Assembly: GCA_902766215.1 (NCBI GenBank) | Contig: CACXCV010000217.1 | Location: 1-16,171 of the forward strand | From: Oscillospiraceae bacterium | GTDB lineage: Bacteria; Bacillota; Clostridia; Oscillospirales; Oscillospiraceae | Direction: 5' to 3' | Length of the DNA: 16,171 nucleotides | Shown: one piece after another, positions 1 to 6,913 of the stretch | Layout of the letters: every line of letters starts with the position of its first letter | Numbering within the stretch: the first letter of the stretch is position 1 | The notes under the pieces: generated by a model | The model's database searches: none | The model's input: only the letters and a program-made list of their open reading frames with translations | Told to the model about the DNA's origin: nothing | Position numbers and translations under genes: made by a program

Positions 1-178
1 CGCCCCCGGCGGTCAGCGGTACCACGCACACTGCCCCCACGTGGCGGATCAGCTCGCGCGAGGCCTCTGCCCCGTTGGGCAGGCGCACCGTGTCATACTG
101 CACATGCAGAATCTTCCCCTTGAAAATGTCCCGGCTGGTCAGCCGGGTTTCTGTCAGCTGTTCCATTGATGCATCCAT
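1..178 (-). CDS. nudF: ADP-ribose pyrophosphatase (Nudix), N-terminal part
   Basis: Partial gene: 59 codons are visible before the frame leaves the left edge. The frame reads from ATG at 178 with no stop and contains segments such as SRDIFKGKILHVQYDTVRLP and NGAEASRELIRHVGAVCVVP. This is the typical start of the ADP-ribose pyrophosphatase group of Nudix hydrolases, which cut ADP-ribose to AMP and ribose-5-phosphate in the cytoplasm. The catalytic Nudix box lies further along and is outside the window, so substrate class is inferred from the N-terminal domain only. A second in-frame ATG lies at 166. An AGGGGG stretch about 9 bases before ATG 178 favours the first start, whereas AGGAAAGG is better placed for the second. 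The gene is divergent from feoAB. Confidence 0.75.
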   Translation of the reverse strand, partial: MDASMEQLTETRLTSRDIFKGKILHVQYDTVRLPNGAEASRELIRHVGAVCVVPLTAGG

Positions 179-193
179 CCTTTCCTGCCCCCT

Positions 194-222
194 AGCATAC
201 GCGCTTCGGCACAAAAATGCAA
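194..222 (-). promoter_or_regulatory. possible sigma-A promoter for nudF
   Basis: On the minus strand a TTGCAT box (217-222) and a TATGCT box (194-199) are separated by 17 bases and lie just before the nudF start. Both boxes are only partial matches to TTGACA/TATAAT, so this is tentative. Transcription would begin only a few bases before the ribosome binding site. Confidence 0.3.
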
Positions 223-273
223 GGCTCCGTGCAGCGGCGCAAAAAAGGAATTCCGTCAGATTTGCTCGAAATG

Positions 274-302
274 TTGACTTGCACTAACAATTATGCTAAT
301 AT
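274..302 (+). promoter_or_regulatory. sigma-A promoter for feoAB
   Basis: TTGACT (274-279), a 17-base spacer and TAATAT (297-302) are seen, with TG two bases before the -10 box (extended -10). The start codon of feoAB lies about 50 bases beyond the expected transcription start. An imperfect dyad, CAATT/AATTG (288-292 and 304-308), straddles the -10 box. It could be a binding site for an iron-responsive repressor, but it does not match a Fur or DtxR consensus that I can recognise. Confidence 0.7.
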
Positions 303-359
303 CAATTGCTGTATTTTATGTTTGACGGAAGTAACAAGTGGAAAAAGGAGGAATCGAAT

Positions 360-2750
360 ATGCCAACCCTGCGGCAGTTGGGGCCGGGACAGTCGGGAAT
401 GATTGTTTCGGTGGCAAACCAGTTCGGCGCGGTTAAGCGCCGCCTGGTGGACATGGGACTTACGCCGGGCACGGTGGTCACGGTGCGGAAAATTGCCCCG
501 CTGGGCGACCCGATTGAGGTGACGCTGCGCGGCTATGAGCTTTCGCTGCGCCGCGACGACGCCGAGCAGATTGAAATTGGCGAACAGCCACGCCGCGTGC
601 GCCGCGTAAGCTATGCCGGGACGCCCCGGCGGGAGCTGGACGACGAAACGCTGCGCCGGATGCGCATGGACCACGAACACGAGCTGAACGAGCACCCCCG
701 GGATGAGGACCTGACGGCTCACGACACCCGCGCCATGCGGCTGGCCCTGGTGGGCAACCCCAACTGCGGCAAGACCACGCTGTTCAACGCCCTGACCGGC
801 TCGAACCAGTATGTGGGCAACTGGCCGGGCGTCACCGTGGAGAAAAAAGAGGGCGTGGCGCACCTGGGCGACCGGGAGATGACTATTGTCGATCTGCCGG
901 GCATCTATTCGCTCTCGCCCTATTCGATGGAAGAGATTGTCGCCCGCCGGTACATCGTGGACGAGCACCCCGACGCGATTATCAACATCATCGACGCCAC
1001 CAACCTCGAGCGGAACATGTACCTCACCTGCCAGCTGCTGGAGCTGGAGCGGCCGATGGTCATTGCGCTCAACTTTATGGACGAGGTGGAAAAGCAGGGA
1101 ACCACCATCGACGTGGACCGGCTGAGCAAGGAGATCGGCGTGCCGGTGGTGCCCATCAGCGCCCGTACCGGCGACCATCTGGACGAGCTGCTGCATGTGG
1201 CGCACCGGCAGATGCACCGCGGCTTTACCATCGAGCCGGATGACCTGTATGACGACTTTACCCACGAGATCCACCACCGCATCGGAGAACTGGTGCATGA
1301 TGCGGCCTATGCCGCCGGCCTGCCGGCCCACTGGGCCAGCATTAAGCTGCTGGAGGGTGACAAGCTGGTGGAGCAGGCGCTGCACCTCGACGCCGCTGCG
1401 CAGAAAAAGCTGGCGGCCATCGTGGCTGAGTATGAGGCCAGCGACGAGCTGGGCGACCGCGAGACGCTGGTGGCCGACAGCCGCTATCGCTACATCGAGT
1501 CGGTGGTGACGCCCGCAGTTCATAAGGGCAGCGCCAGGCCGGACATGACCGAGCGCATTGACCGGATTGTCACCGGAAAATGGACGGCGCTGCCGCTGTT
1601 CCTGGGTATCATGCTGCTGATGTTTGCGCTGGTGTTCGGTCCGGTGGGCTCGTTTCTGTCCGACGGGGTCGACTGGCTGATCAACGGCTGCTTTGCCCCG
1701 TGGCTGGGCGGGATGCTGGCCTCGGCCGGCACGGCGGAATGGATGCGCAGCCTGCTGATCGACGGCGTGATCGGCGGCGTGGGCGGCGTGCTGGTCTTCC
1801 TGCCGCAGATTGCGCTGCTGTTTCTGCTGCTGAGCTTTCTGGAGGACTCGGGCTATATGTCCCGGGCGGCGTTCATCATGGATCGCCTGCTGCGGCGCTT
1901 TGGACTGTCGGGCAAGGCGTTTATCCCTATGCTGATGGGCTTTGGCTGCTCGGTTCCGGCGGTGATGGGCGCGCGCACCATGGAAAACGAAAAGGACCGC
2001 CGCATGACCATCATGCTGGTGCCGTTTATGTCCTGCTCGGCCAAGCTGCCGGTCTATGGCCTGATTACCACGGCGTTTTTCGGCGCCAGGGCGGGCTTTG
2101 TGGTCTTTGGCCTGTATGTGCTGGGCATGCTGCTGGGCATCGGCTCGGGCGTTCTGTTCAAGCACACGATCTTCCGCGGCGACCCGGCGCCCTTTGTGCT
2201 GGAGCTGCCACCCTATCGGATGCCCACGCTGAAGAACATCAGCCTGCACGTGTGGGAGCGGGTGCGCGGCTTTCTGGTAAAGGCTGGCACGCTGATCCTG
2301 CTGATGAGCATCCTCATCTGGCTGCTGCAAACCTTTGATTTCCGCTTTCAGATGGTGAACGACAGCGAGCAGAGCATGCTGGGCATGATCGGAGGGGCCA
2401 TCGCGCCGCTGTTCCGGCCGCTGGGCTTTGGCACCTGGCAGGCAGCAGTCAGCCTGCTGACCGGCCTCGTGGCCAAGGAGGCCGTGGTGGCGTCCATGAG
2501 CCTGTTCTATGGCTTCTCCACGCTGGACAGCGCAGGCGTCATTGCTTCGGCCATTGGCTTTACGCCGTTGGTGGCACTGTCGTTTCTGGTGTTTGTGCTG
2601 CTGTATGTTCCCTGTGTGGCGGCGGTAGGCACCATCCGCAAGGAAATGAACAGCCTCAAGTGGACGCTGGCCAGCGTGGCCTGGCAGCTGCTGACGGCCT
2701 ATGTCGCGGCGCTGCTGGTGTTCCAGATCGGCACGCTGCTGGGATTTTAA
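360..2750 (+). CDS. feoAB: Fused FeoA-FeoB ferrous iron transporter
   Basis: This 796-residue protein joins the small SH3-like FeoA domain (residues 1-75) to a complete FeoB, which imports Fe(II) across the cytoplasmic membrane. FeoB motifs visible are G1 GNPNCGKT (132-139), G3 DLPG (178-181), G4 NFMD (238-241) and G5 SAR (267-269). These are followed by a helical domain and a membrane core from about residue 410 with GFGCSVPA (527-534), the PFMSCSAKLP segment (555-564) and YVPC (749-752). The linker (76-125) is rich in His, Asp and Glu. The ATG at 360 was chosen because AGGAGG sits 9 bases before it; an in-frame start at 306 would have no such site and adds residues unlike FeoA. FeoA-FeoB fusions are known in Clostridia. 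The gene appears to be a single-gene unit between its own promoter and a strong terminator. Confidence 0.97.
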   Translation: MPTLRQLGPGQSGMIVSVANQFGAVKRRLVDMGLTPGTVVTVRKIAPLGDPIEVTLRGYELSLRRDDAEQIEIGEQPRRVRRVSYAGTPRRELDDETLRRMRMDHEHELNEHPRDEDLTAHDTRAMRLALVGNPNCGKTTLFNALTGSNQYVGNWPGVTVEKKEGVAHLGDREMTIVDLPGIYSLSPYSMEEIVARRYIVDEHPDAIINIIDATNLERNMYLTCQLLELERPMVIALNFMDEVEKQGTTIDVDRLSKEIGVPVVPISARTGDHLDELLHVAHRQMHRGFTIEPDDLYDDFTHEIHHRIGELVHDAAYAAGLPAHWASIKLLEGDKLVEQALHLDAAAQKKLAAIVAEYEASDELGDRETLVADSRYRYIESVVTPAVHKGSARPDMTERIDRIVTGKWTALPLFLGIMLLMFALVFGPVGSFLSDGVDWLINGCFAPWLGGMLASAGTAEWMRSLLIDGVIGGVGGVLVFLPQIALLFLLLSFLEDSGYMSRAAFIMDRLLRRFGLSGKAFIPMLMGFGCSVPAVMGARTMENEKDRRMTIMLVPFMSCSAKLPVYGLITTAFFGARAGFVVFGLYVLGMLLGIGSGVLFKHTIFRGDPAPFVLELPPYRMPTLKNISLHVWERVRGFLVKAGTLILLMSILIWLLQTFDFRFQMVNDSEQSMLGMIGGAIAPLFRPLGFGTWQAAVSLLTGLVAKEAVVASMSLFYGFSTLDSAGVIASAIGFTPLVALSFLVFVLLYVPCVAAVGTIRKEMNSLKWTLASVAWQLLTAYVAALLVFQIGTLLGF

Positions 2751-2770
2751 TTGAAACAGATACCGTGTGA

Positions 2771-2818
2771 CTGCGGGGCTGCTGCCGGAGAGGCGGCAGC
2801 CCCGCAGCTGCTGTTTTT
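2771..2818 (+). terminator. intrinsic terminator after feoAB
   Basis: A 16-base-pair stem with one G-U pair (CTGCGGGGCTGCTGCC at 2771-2786 against 2792-2807) closes a GGAGA loop. A run of five T follows at 2814-2818, six bases after the stem. The offset of the T-run makes it less than ideal, but the stem is very stable and begins only 21 bases after the stop codon. Confidence 0.75.
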
Positions 2819-2877
2819 GCGGCGTGCGGGGGCAAATAAAAAAACAAATTGCAATATCAAGATAAAAAACGACAATT

Positions 2878-2906
2878 TTGTTTTACGCGTTTTGTTCTGT
2901 TATAAT
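2878..2906 (+). promoter_or_regulatory. sigma-A promoter for the AraC-family regulator
   Basis: TATAAT (2901-2906) is preceded at 17 bases by TTGTTT (2878-2883), within an AT-rich stretch that stands out from the GC-rich surroundings. The -35 box matches only at TTG. Transcription from here would give a leader of about 120 bases before the start at 3032. Confidence 0.5.
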
Positions 2907-2916
2907 AGAGAAGATC

Positions 2917-2940
2917 CTGCCAGGCGGTTCGCCGTGGCAG
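2917..2940 (+). promoter_or_regulatory. hairpin at the 5' end of the regulator leader
   Basis: CTGCCA-GGCG (2917-2926) pairs with CGCC-TGGCAG (2930-2940) around a GTT loop, with one bulged G at 2934. It begins within a few bases of the expected transcription start. It may stabilise the transcript; no known riboswitch class is recognised. Confidence 0.35.
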
Positions 2941-3031
2941 ACAGAGAAAAAGGTCCATCGGGCGGCAGGGCGAAACCCGGATGACATCATTTTGGGGGAG
3001 CAAACAGGCTTCCTGCAAGTGGGAGAGAAAT

Positions 3032-4033
3032 ATGACAAAGCAGGACTATTACCGGCAAAGCGGCATGGCAACCCGTGAATACCGGCCCTATCAGACCGAC
3101 ACCTTTCCGCTGTCGGTTCATAAGACTATCTTCCGGCTGGACAGCACACTGCCGCAGGGCGCACGCTGCAACGTGCTGTATGCCCATTGGCACGAAGAGG
3201 TGGATATTTTCTACCTGGAGAAGGGCAGCTGCGTCTACTGCGTGGCGGGACACGAATACCACCTGCAGGCCGGTGATGCAGTGTGGACACCGCCGCGGCT
3301 GGCGCACTGGGCCTATACGACTCAGCGCGAAGGCGAGGTGGTGTTCTATGGCGTGGTGTTCGAGCCGTCGATTCTGGTCTTTTCGCTCAACGATGTGGTC
3401 AACACGCAGTATGTCATGCCGGTGCTGATGGGTGAGCGGATGATGGGGCCGCATTTTTCAGCCGGCGAGCCGCAGCACCAGCCGGTGCTGCAGGCGCTGC
3501 GGAAGATCATTGCGCTCTATGACAGCACGGAATATGACCGGGTGCGCCAGAACTATCTGGTGCCCCGGCTGGAGCCGCGGCAGGACGCCCCGTGTGTGGA
3601 GATGAAAATCCGGGCAGCGCTGACAGAGCTGTGGGCCGAGAGCTTTGCCCTCTCGCAGGAGCGGAAAAACCGCCGCCGGACCGGCGCAGACAACTTTGAG
3701 CGGATTCAGCGGGCGCTGGAGTATATCCACCAGCACTATCGTGAGCTGATCACGCTGGAAAAGCTGGCCTCCAGCATCTTCATGAGCCGCGAATACTTTA
3801 CCCGCGTGTTCAAGGAATACACCGGCAGTTCGCCGTTTGAATATCTCAACGAGTACCGGGTTCAGGCCAGCCTGTCGCTGCTGGAAAACAGCTTGCTGAA
3901 CATCAGCGACATCGCTGCGCAGTGCGGCTTTAACCACGCCAGCTATTATAACAAGCGGTTTATGGAGTACATGAAGTGTACGCCCACAGACTATCGCTAT
4001 GGTCGGTACCGGGCGGAGGAGCTGATGGAATAA
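3032..4033 (+). CDS. AraC-family transcriptional regulator with cupin sensor domain
   Basis: The protein has 333 residues. The N-terminal half (about 25-120) looks like the cupin AraC-type ligand-binding domain, with AHWHEEVDIFYLEKGS (51-66) and the turn LQAGDAVWTPP (78-88). The C-terminal 100 residues (about 222-325) form the double helix-turn-helix: ITLEKLASSIFMSREYFTRV for the first unit and ISDIAAQCGFNHASYYNKRF for the second, ending in the family's TPTDYR. Such proteins usually bind a sugar or other small molecule and activate nearby catabolic genes. No such target gene lies next to it here, so the ligand is unknown. ATG 3032 was chosen because GGGAGAG lies 6 bases before it. An in-frame ATG at 2981 would add 17 residues without an obvious ribosome binding site. 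The gene lies downstream of feoAB but a terminator separates them. Confidence 0.93.
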   Translation: MTKQDYYRQSGMATREYRPYQTDTFPLSVHKTIFRLDSTLPQGARCNVLYAHWHEEVDIFYLEKGSCVYCVAGHEYHLQAGDAVWTPPRLAHWAYTTQREGEVVFYGVVFEPSILVFSLNDVVNTQYVMPVLMGERMMGPHFSAGEPQHQPVLQALRKIIALYDSTEYDRVRQNYLVPRLEPRQDAPCVEMKIRAALTELWAESFALSQERKNRRRTGADNFERIQRALEYIHQHYRELITLEKLASSIFMSREYFTRVFKEYTGSSPFEYLNEYRVQASLSLLENSLLNISDIAAQCGFNHASYYNKRFMEYMKCTPTDYRYGRYRAEELME

Positions 4034-4055
4034 GCCGGGCATGGAATAAACAAGC

Positions 4056-4088
4056 ACGGAGGAGCGACGCGCGGCGTCGCTCCTCCGT
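4056..4088. terminator. bidirectional terminator between convergent genes
   Basis: A perfect 15-base-pair stem (ACGGAGGAGCGACGC at 4056-4070 with 4074-4088) closes a GCG loop. It is followed by TTCTGCTTT on the plus strand and by GCTTGTTTATT on the minus strand. It lies between the stops of the AraC-family gene and the leftward PIN-like gene, so it probably serves both. Confidence 0.8.
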
Positions 4089-4110
4089 TTCTGCTTTGTA
4101 ATGGATGGCG

Positions 4111-5505
4111 TTACTTCCAGGCCAGACGCTTGATCTGATTGTACAGGGCCAGGCCCTGTTCCTGCCCCAGCTGACGGCGCAGCGTGTTGCAGAGCACCTG
4201 TTTTTTCGAGCCGGCGATCAGCTCGCGCACGCGGCCCTCGTTCACCTTGGAATAGGGCTGAAGCAGCGCGTGAATCGCCTCGGCTGCGGTGTCGCTGATG
4301 ACGTGCGGCTGCGGCTCGGCCGGCTTGGCTGCCGGTTTCTCGAGCTTGCTGTCGGCCTTTTCGGCGGGCTGATTGGTCTGGGCAGGCGTCTCCTGCTTGC
4401 TGTCGGTCTTCTCGGCGGGGATGTCCGCGTGGACCGGCTTTTCGGCCGGCTGTGCGGCGGCCGCTTCCAGCTCGGCGGGTTTGGCATCCTGCTTGGCCGG
4501 ATGAGTGCGGCGCTCTCCGCGGCTGCGGCCGTTCTGCCGCCCGTCTCGGCTGCGGCGGGGCTTGGACTCGCCGGGCTCGGCAGGGTGCGCAGCCTCGGCG
4601 GCCGGCGCTTCAGCCGGCTGCGGATCAGCAGCCGGGACTTCGATAGCCTGTTCAACAGGCGCGGCAGGCTGTGCGTCCATCACGGGGCGTTCTCCGTCAG
4701 GTGCGGGCAGCGTGACGGGCTGGGATGCCGGCGGGGTCAGGCCTGTCAGCGTGGCCAGAACGCTTTCGCTGCGGATGCGGCGGTGCTGTGTGCGGCTGCG
4801 GGACTGGCTGCCCAGGGCGGGCAGCGGGCCGGTCACGGGCTCCGGCTTGGCCTCTTTGACCTCAATGACGGGTTCGGGCTTGTGTTCCACGGCGGAGGCC
4901 GGTTCGGGCTTGTGTTCTACGGCGGGGGCCGGTTCGGGCTTGCACTCCACGGCGGGGGCCGGTTCGGGCTTGCGCTCCACGGCGGGGGCCGGTTTGGGCT
5001 TGCGTTCCACAGTGGGGGCCGGTTCTGCCACGGGAATCAGCTCGCGCACCTCGGCCAGCACCACAGGTTCGCTGGCGGCGGGGCGGGCCGGCATGGCGGC
5101 AGGGGCCGGGCGCGGACGCTCGGCCGGGCGGACGCGCAGGCTGGTTTTGATGTTGTCTGCCATGGCAATCTGCAGCGTGTTGTCCTGCGAAAGCCAGAAC
5201 GCGGACAGAAACTTGAAGCCGTTGTCGTGACTGACGATGAAATACCGCTCGGAGGCGCTGGTTGCTACCAGATAGCCCAGATAGGTGCCCAGCTGGTGAT
5301 CCAGGGCGTTTTTGCCGCCCACCGTCACCTCGAAGTAGTCGAAACGGGCCGTGCTGGTGAGAATCTGCTGGTGGGCGCGGAAGGTCATCCGGCTGGAGTT
5401 GGCGCTGTAGAAGATGATCACGCGGTCTTCGTTGGTAAGACTGTTGACCCCGATCAGACCGTCGGAGCCAACATTTTCAAAGTCGATGAGATAGGTGTTG
5501 CGCAT
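4111..5505 (-). CDS. PIN-like domain protein with long repeat-bearing linker
   Basis: The protein has 464 residues in three parts. Residues 1-125 resemble a PIN-like nuclease-fold domain: YLIDFENVGSDGL (5-17), GGKNALDHQLGTYLGY (63-78) and IVSHDNGF (90-97). These give three acidic positions (D8, D69, D94) placed as in the metal site of PIN/NYN-type ribonucleases. Residues 130-400 are a low-complexity linker rich in Pro, Ala, Glu and Lys that includes five tandem 10-residue repeats (about 163-212). Residues 402-464 form a conserved-looking helical end (VLCNTLRRQLGQEQGLALYN). RNA cleavage is inferred from the fold and not proven. AGGAAAGG lies 8 bases before the ATG. The gene follows the DivIVA-like gene in the same direction with a 75-base gap, so co-transcription is likely. 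Confidence 0.8.
   Translation of the reverse strand: MRNTYLIDFENVGSDGLIGVNSLTNEDRVIIFYSANSSRMTFRAHQQILTSTARFDYFEVTVGGKNALDHQLGTYLGYLVATSASERYFIVSHDNGFKFLSAFWLSQDNTLQIAMADNIKTSLRVRPAERPRPAPAAMPARPAASEPVVLAEVRELIPVAEPAPTVERKPKPAPAVERKPEPAPAVECKPEPAPAVEHKPEPASAVEHKPEPVIEVKEAKPEPVTGPLPALGSQSRSRTQHRRIRSESVLATLTGLTPPASQPVTLPAPDGERPVMDAQPAAPVEQAIEVPAADPQPAEAPAAEAAHPAEPGESKPRRSRDGRQNGRSRGERRTHPAKQDAKPAELEAAAAQPAEKPVHADIPAEKTDSKQETPAQTNQPAEKADSKLEKPAAKPAEPQPHVISDTAAEAIHALLQPYSKVNEGRVRELIAGSKKQVLCNTLRRQLGQEQGLALYNQIKRLAWK
4871..5020 (-). repeat. five tandem 30-bp repeats inside the PIN-like gene
   Basis: On the plus strand five consecutive 30-base units begin GGTTCGGGCTTG (the last GGTTTGGGCTTG) at 4871, 4901, 4931, 4961 and 4991. 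They differ from each other at only a few positions. Each encodes a 10-residue unit of the form PAPAVE-x-KPE, where x is R, C or H. Being in frame, copy-number change would lengthen or shorten the linker without breaking the gene. Confidence 0.95.
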
Positions 5506-5580
5506 GGGTGAATCCTTTCCTGGATTGCGGGCATGCTGACACTGCCCGGCCGGTTGCCGGGCGCGGCGGGGCGCAGGGAC

Positions 5581-6381
5581 TCAGCGGGTCCCGGTGCGCA
5601 GGTTGGGGGCAAGGGACTCCAGCTCGCCCGAAGCGGCTTGCAGCGCCCGGCCCAGGCTGCCGGCCAGCTCGTCCAGCTGGTGCAGCGACTGGCCCAGCGA
5701 CTGGGTCAGCGCGCCGGTCTGCTGGCTGCAGCTGCCGGCGGCGCTGTGCAGGCGTGACTCGATCTCGCGCAGGCGGAGGTAAAGCTGCCGTGCCCGAATG
5801 TACGCGTTGCGCTCGGCGGCTTCGGCCCGGCGGTAGGCAGCCAGCTCCTGGGTGGGGGCGTCGGCTCCGGCGGGAGCACCCGGCTTGTCCAGCAGCTCTG
5901 CCAGGCGGGCGGTCAGGTCGAGATTCTCACTGTTCAGCTGATCGATCCGGGCGGATAGGGCGGCCTGCTCGTCGGTCAGGCGGGCCTTTTCTGCTGTAAG
6001 CGCGTCCACAGAGCTCAGCGCCTGATCCCGCTGCGCGGTTAGCGAGGACACCTGCCCCAGCAGATCGTCGCGCAGGGCGGACAGGGCGCCGTACTGCTCC
6101 TGCAGCGAAGCGTTGGCAGCACGCAGCTCCGCCTGCTGGGCCGAGAGGGCCGCGCGCTCGTCCTCCAGCGCGGCGCGCTGGTCAGAGAGCGAGGTCTCCT
6201 GTGCCTGCAAGGCGGACTGCGTCTGCTCCAGCTCTTCCTGCAGGGCGGCAAGCTGCGCCTTGAGCATCTGCTGCGCGGACTCCTGCTGGCGGGCGTTCTG
6301 CTCGAGATAGTGGATGACGTCGGCCCGGTGGAACCCGTTGAGGGCGGAGCGGAACTTGAGAAAATCGTTGGAAGCGGCCAT
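5581..6381 (-). CDS. DivIVA-like coiled-coil protein
   Basis: The protein has 266 residues. The N-terminus, NDFLKFRSALNGFHRADVIH (5-24), matches the DivIVA-type membrane-targeting motif, where a short helix is followed by an NGF/NGY turn and an acidic residue before a coil. Residues 25-165 are an almost unbroken Gln/Ala/Leu/Glu coiled coil. After a Pro/Gly/Ala break (167-177), residues 179-215 are rich in Ala, Arg and Glu (AYRRAEAAERNAYIRARQLY) like the DivIVA C-terminal coil, and a helical tail follows. DivIVA relatives mark curved membrane at poles and septa and recruit partners; the partner here is unknown. The ATG at 6381 was chosen because it places the motif at the very N-terminus. TTG 6396 and GTG 6390 are in frame upstream, and no start has a clear Shine-Dalgarno site. 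It is probably the first gene of a pair with the PIN-like gene. Confidence 0.72.
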   Translation of the reverse strand: MAASNDFLKFRSALNGFHRADVIHYLEQNARQQESAQQMLKAQLAALQEELEQTQSALQAQETSLSDQRAALEDERAALSAQQAELRAANASLQEQYGALSALRDDLLGQVSSLTAQRDQALSSVDALTAEKARLTDEQAALSARIDQLNSENLDLTARLAELLDKPGAPAGADAPTQELAAYRRAEAAERNAYIRARQLYLRLREIESRLHSAAGSCSQQTGALTQSLGQSLHQLDELAGSLGRALQAASGELESLAPNLRTGTR

Positions 6382-6425
6382 GCGTATCACTCGCAATCCA
6401 TATCAATGTCGGTACATTCCCTGTC

Positions 6426-6454
6426 ATTTTAGCATGGATTGCGCCGGAACACAA
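6426..6454 (-). promoter_or_regulatory. sigma-A promoter for the DivIVA-like/PIN-like pair
   Basis: On the minus strand TTGTGT (6449-6454), a 17-base spacer and TAAAAT (6426-6431) are seen, with TG before the -10 box. It lies about 45 bases before the chosen start of the DivIVA-like gene. The -35 box is weak, and the extended -10 would compensate. Confidence 0.5.
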
Positions 6455-6484
6455 TGCCGAGTTTCCGAAATGCCGGCCTTTTGC

Positions 6485-6521
6485 AAAAAAGTCCGGCCGG
6501 ACGGAAAGCCCGTCCGGCCGG
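6485..6521 (-). terminator. intrinsic terminator after the DUF378 gene
   Basis: Read leftward, a perfect 12-base-pair stem (CCGGCCGGACGG at 6493-6504 with 6510-6521) has a 5-base loop. It is followed two bases later by six T (A-run at 6485-6490 on the plus strand). It starts five bases after the DUF378 stop codon, which makes it a textbook terminator for that gene. Confidence 0.92.
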
Positions 6522-6526
6522 TGCGG

Positions 6527-6736
6527 TTATGACTCGTCCTGCTGGGTCAGCGAAGACTTGCGGAAGAGCAGGGAGATGCACCACAGGCCGGCCAGGCCGA
6601 CCAGTGTGTAGATCACGCGGCTGAAGCCGCCGGTCTGCCCGCCGAAAATCCAAGCCACCACATCAAACTGGAAGATGCCGATGATGCCCCAGTTGATGGC
6701 GCCGATAATCGCCAGGACCAATGCAGTTGCGTCCAT
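6527..6736 (-). CDS. DUF378 small membrane protein, likely forespore-expressed
   Basis: The protein has 69 residues and two hydrophobic helices (about 4-26 and 41-58) joined by a short Gly-rich turn. It carries the family's IIGAINWGIIGIFQFDVVAW segment (10-29). DUF378 proteins are small membrane proteins of unknown biochemical role found in many Firmicutes. GAGGAGG lies about 7 bases before the ATG, and a strong terminator follows at once, so it is a single-gene unit. It is divergent from spoVAD, and its own promoter matches the sigma-G pattern exactly. This suggests that it is made in the developing spore; this is inferred from sequence only. Confidence 0.9.
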   Translation of the reverse strand: MDATALVLAIIGAINWGIIGIFQFDVVAWIFGGQTGGFSRVIYTLVGLAGLWCISLLFRKSSLTQQDES

Positions 6737-6766
6737 GACAACGCCTCCTCATAGAGATTCCGCCGA

Positions 6767-6796
6767 TAGTATGTCCGCAGGAAGGGAAAAGCATAC
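6767..6796 (-). promoter_or_regulatory. sigma-G-type promoter for the DUF378 gene
   Basis: On the minus strand GTATG (6792-6796), an 18-base spacer and CATACTA (6767-6773) are seen. This fits the known Bacillus sigma-G pattern (GHATR, 17-18 bases, CATWMTA) at every defined position. No sigma-A promoter of comparable quality is seen for this gene. Confidence 0.65.
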
Positions 6797-6855
6797 ATGC
6801 GGTTTTTCGCAGTGAAACGCAAGAGAAAACGCACCGAATTTCCAGCATTTGCGCC

Positions 6856-6884
6856 GCTTGCCGCGCCGTTTGCTGCGCATACTA
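6856..6884 (+). promoter_or_regulatory. sigma-G-type promoter for spoVAD-spoVAE
   Basis: CATACTA (6878-6884) is preceded at 17 bases by GCTTG (6856-6860), which fits GHATR at four of five positions. Transcription would start about 20 bases before ATG 6914. spoVA operons are established sigma-G targets, which supports this assignment. Confidence 0.6.
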
Positions 6885-6913
6885 GCGGCATCAAGCAATA
6901 GGATGTGGATGTC

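Noticed and set aside
291..2330. 679-codon open frame antisense to feoAB
   Set aside because: It is rich in His, Gln, Arg and Ala, resembles no family and exactly mirrors a well-supported gene. GC-rich third positions keep stop codons out of the opposite strand.
4105..5511. 468-codon Gly-rich frame on the plus strand with FGLVFHGGGR-like repeats
   Set aside because: It is the mirror of the PIN-like gene repeats. The minus-strand reading has a recognisable domain, start and ribosome binding site.
5544..5562. GCCCGGC/GCCGGGC hairpin between the DivIVA-like and PIN-like genes as a terminator
   Set aside because: The stem has only 7 base pairs and no T-run in the direction of transcription. It might modulate the downstream gene but is not supported as a terminator.
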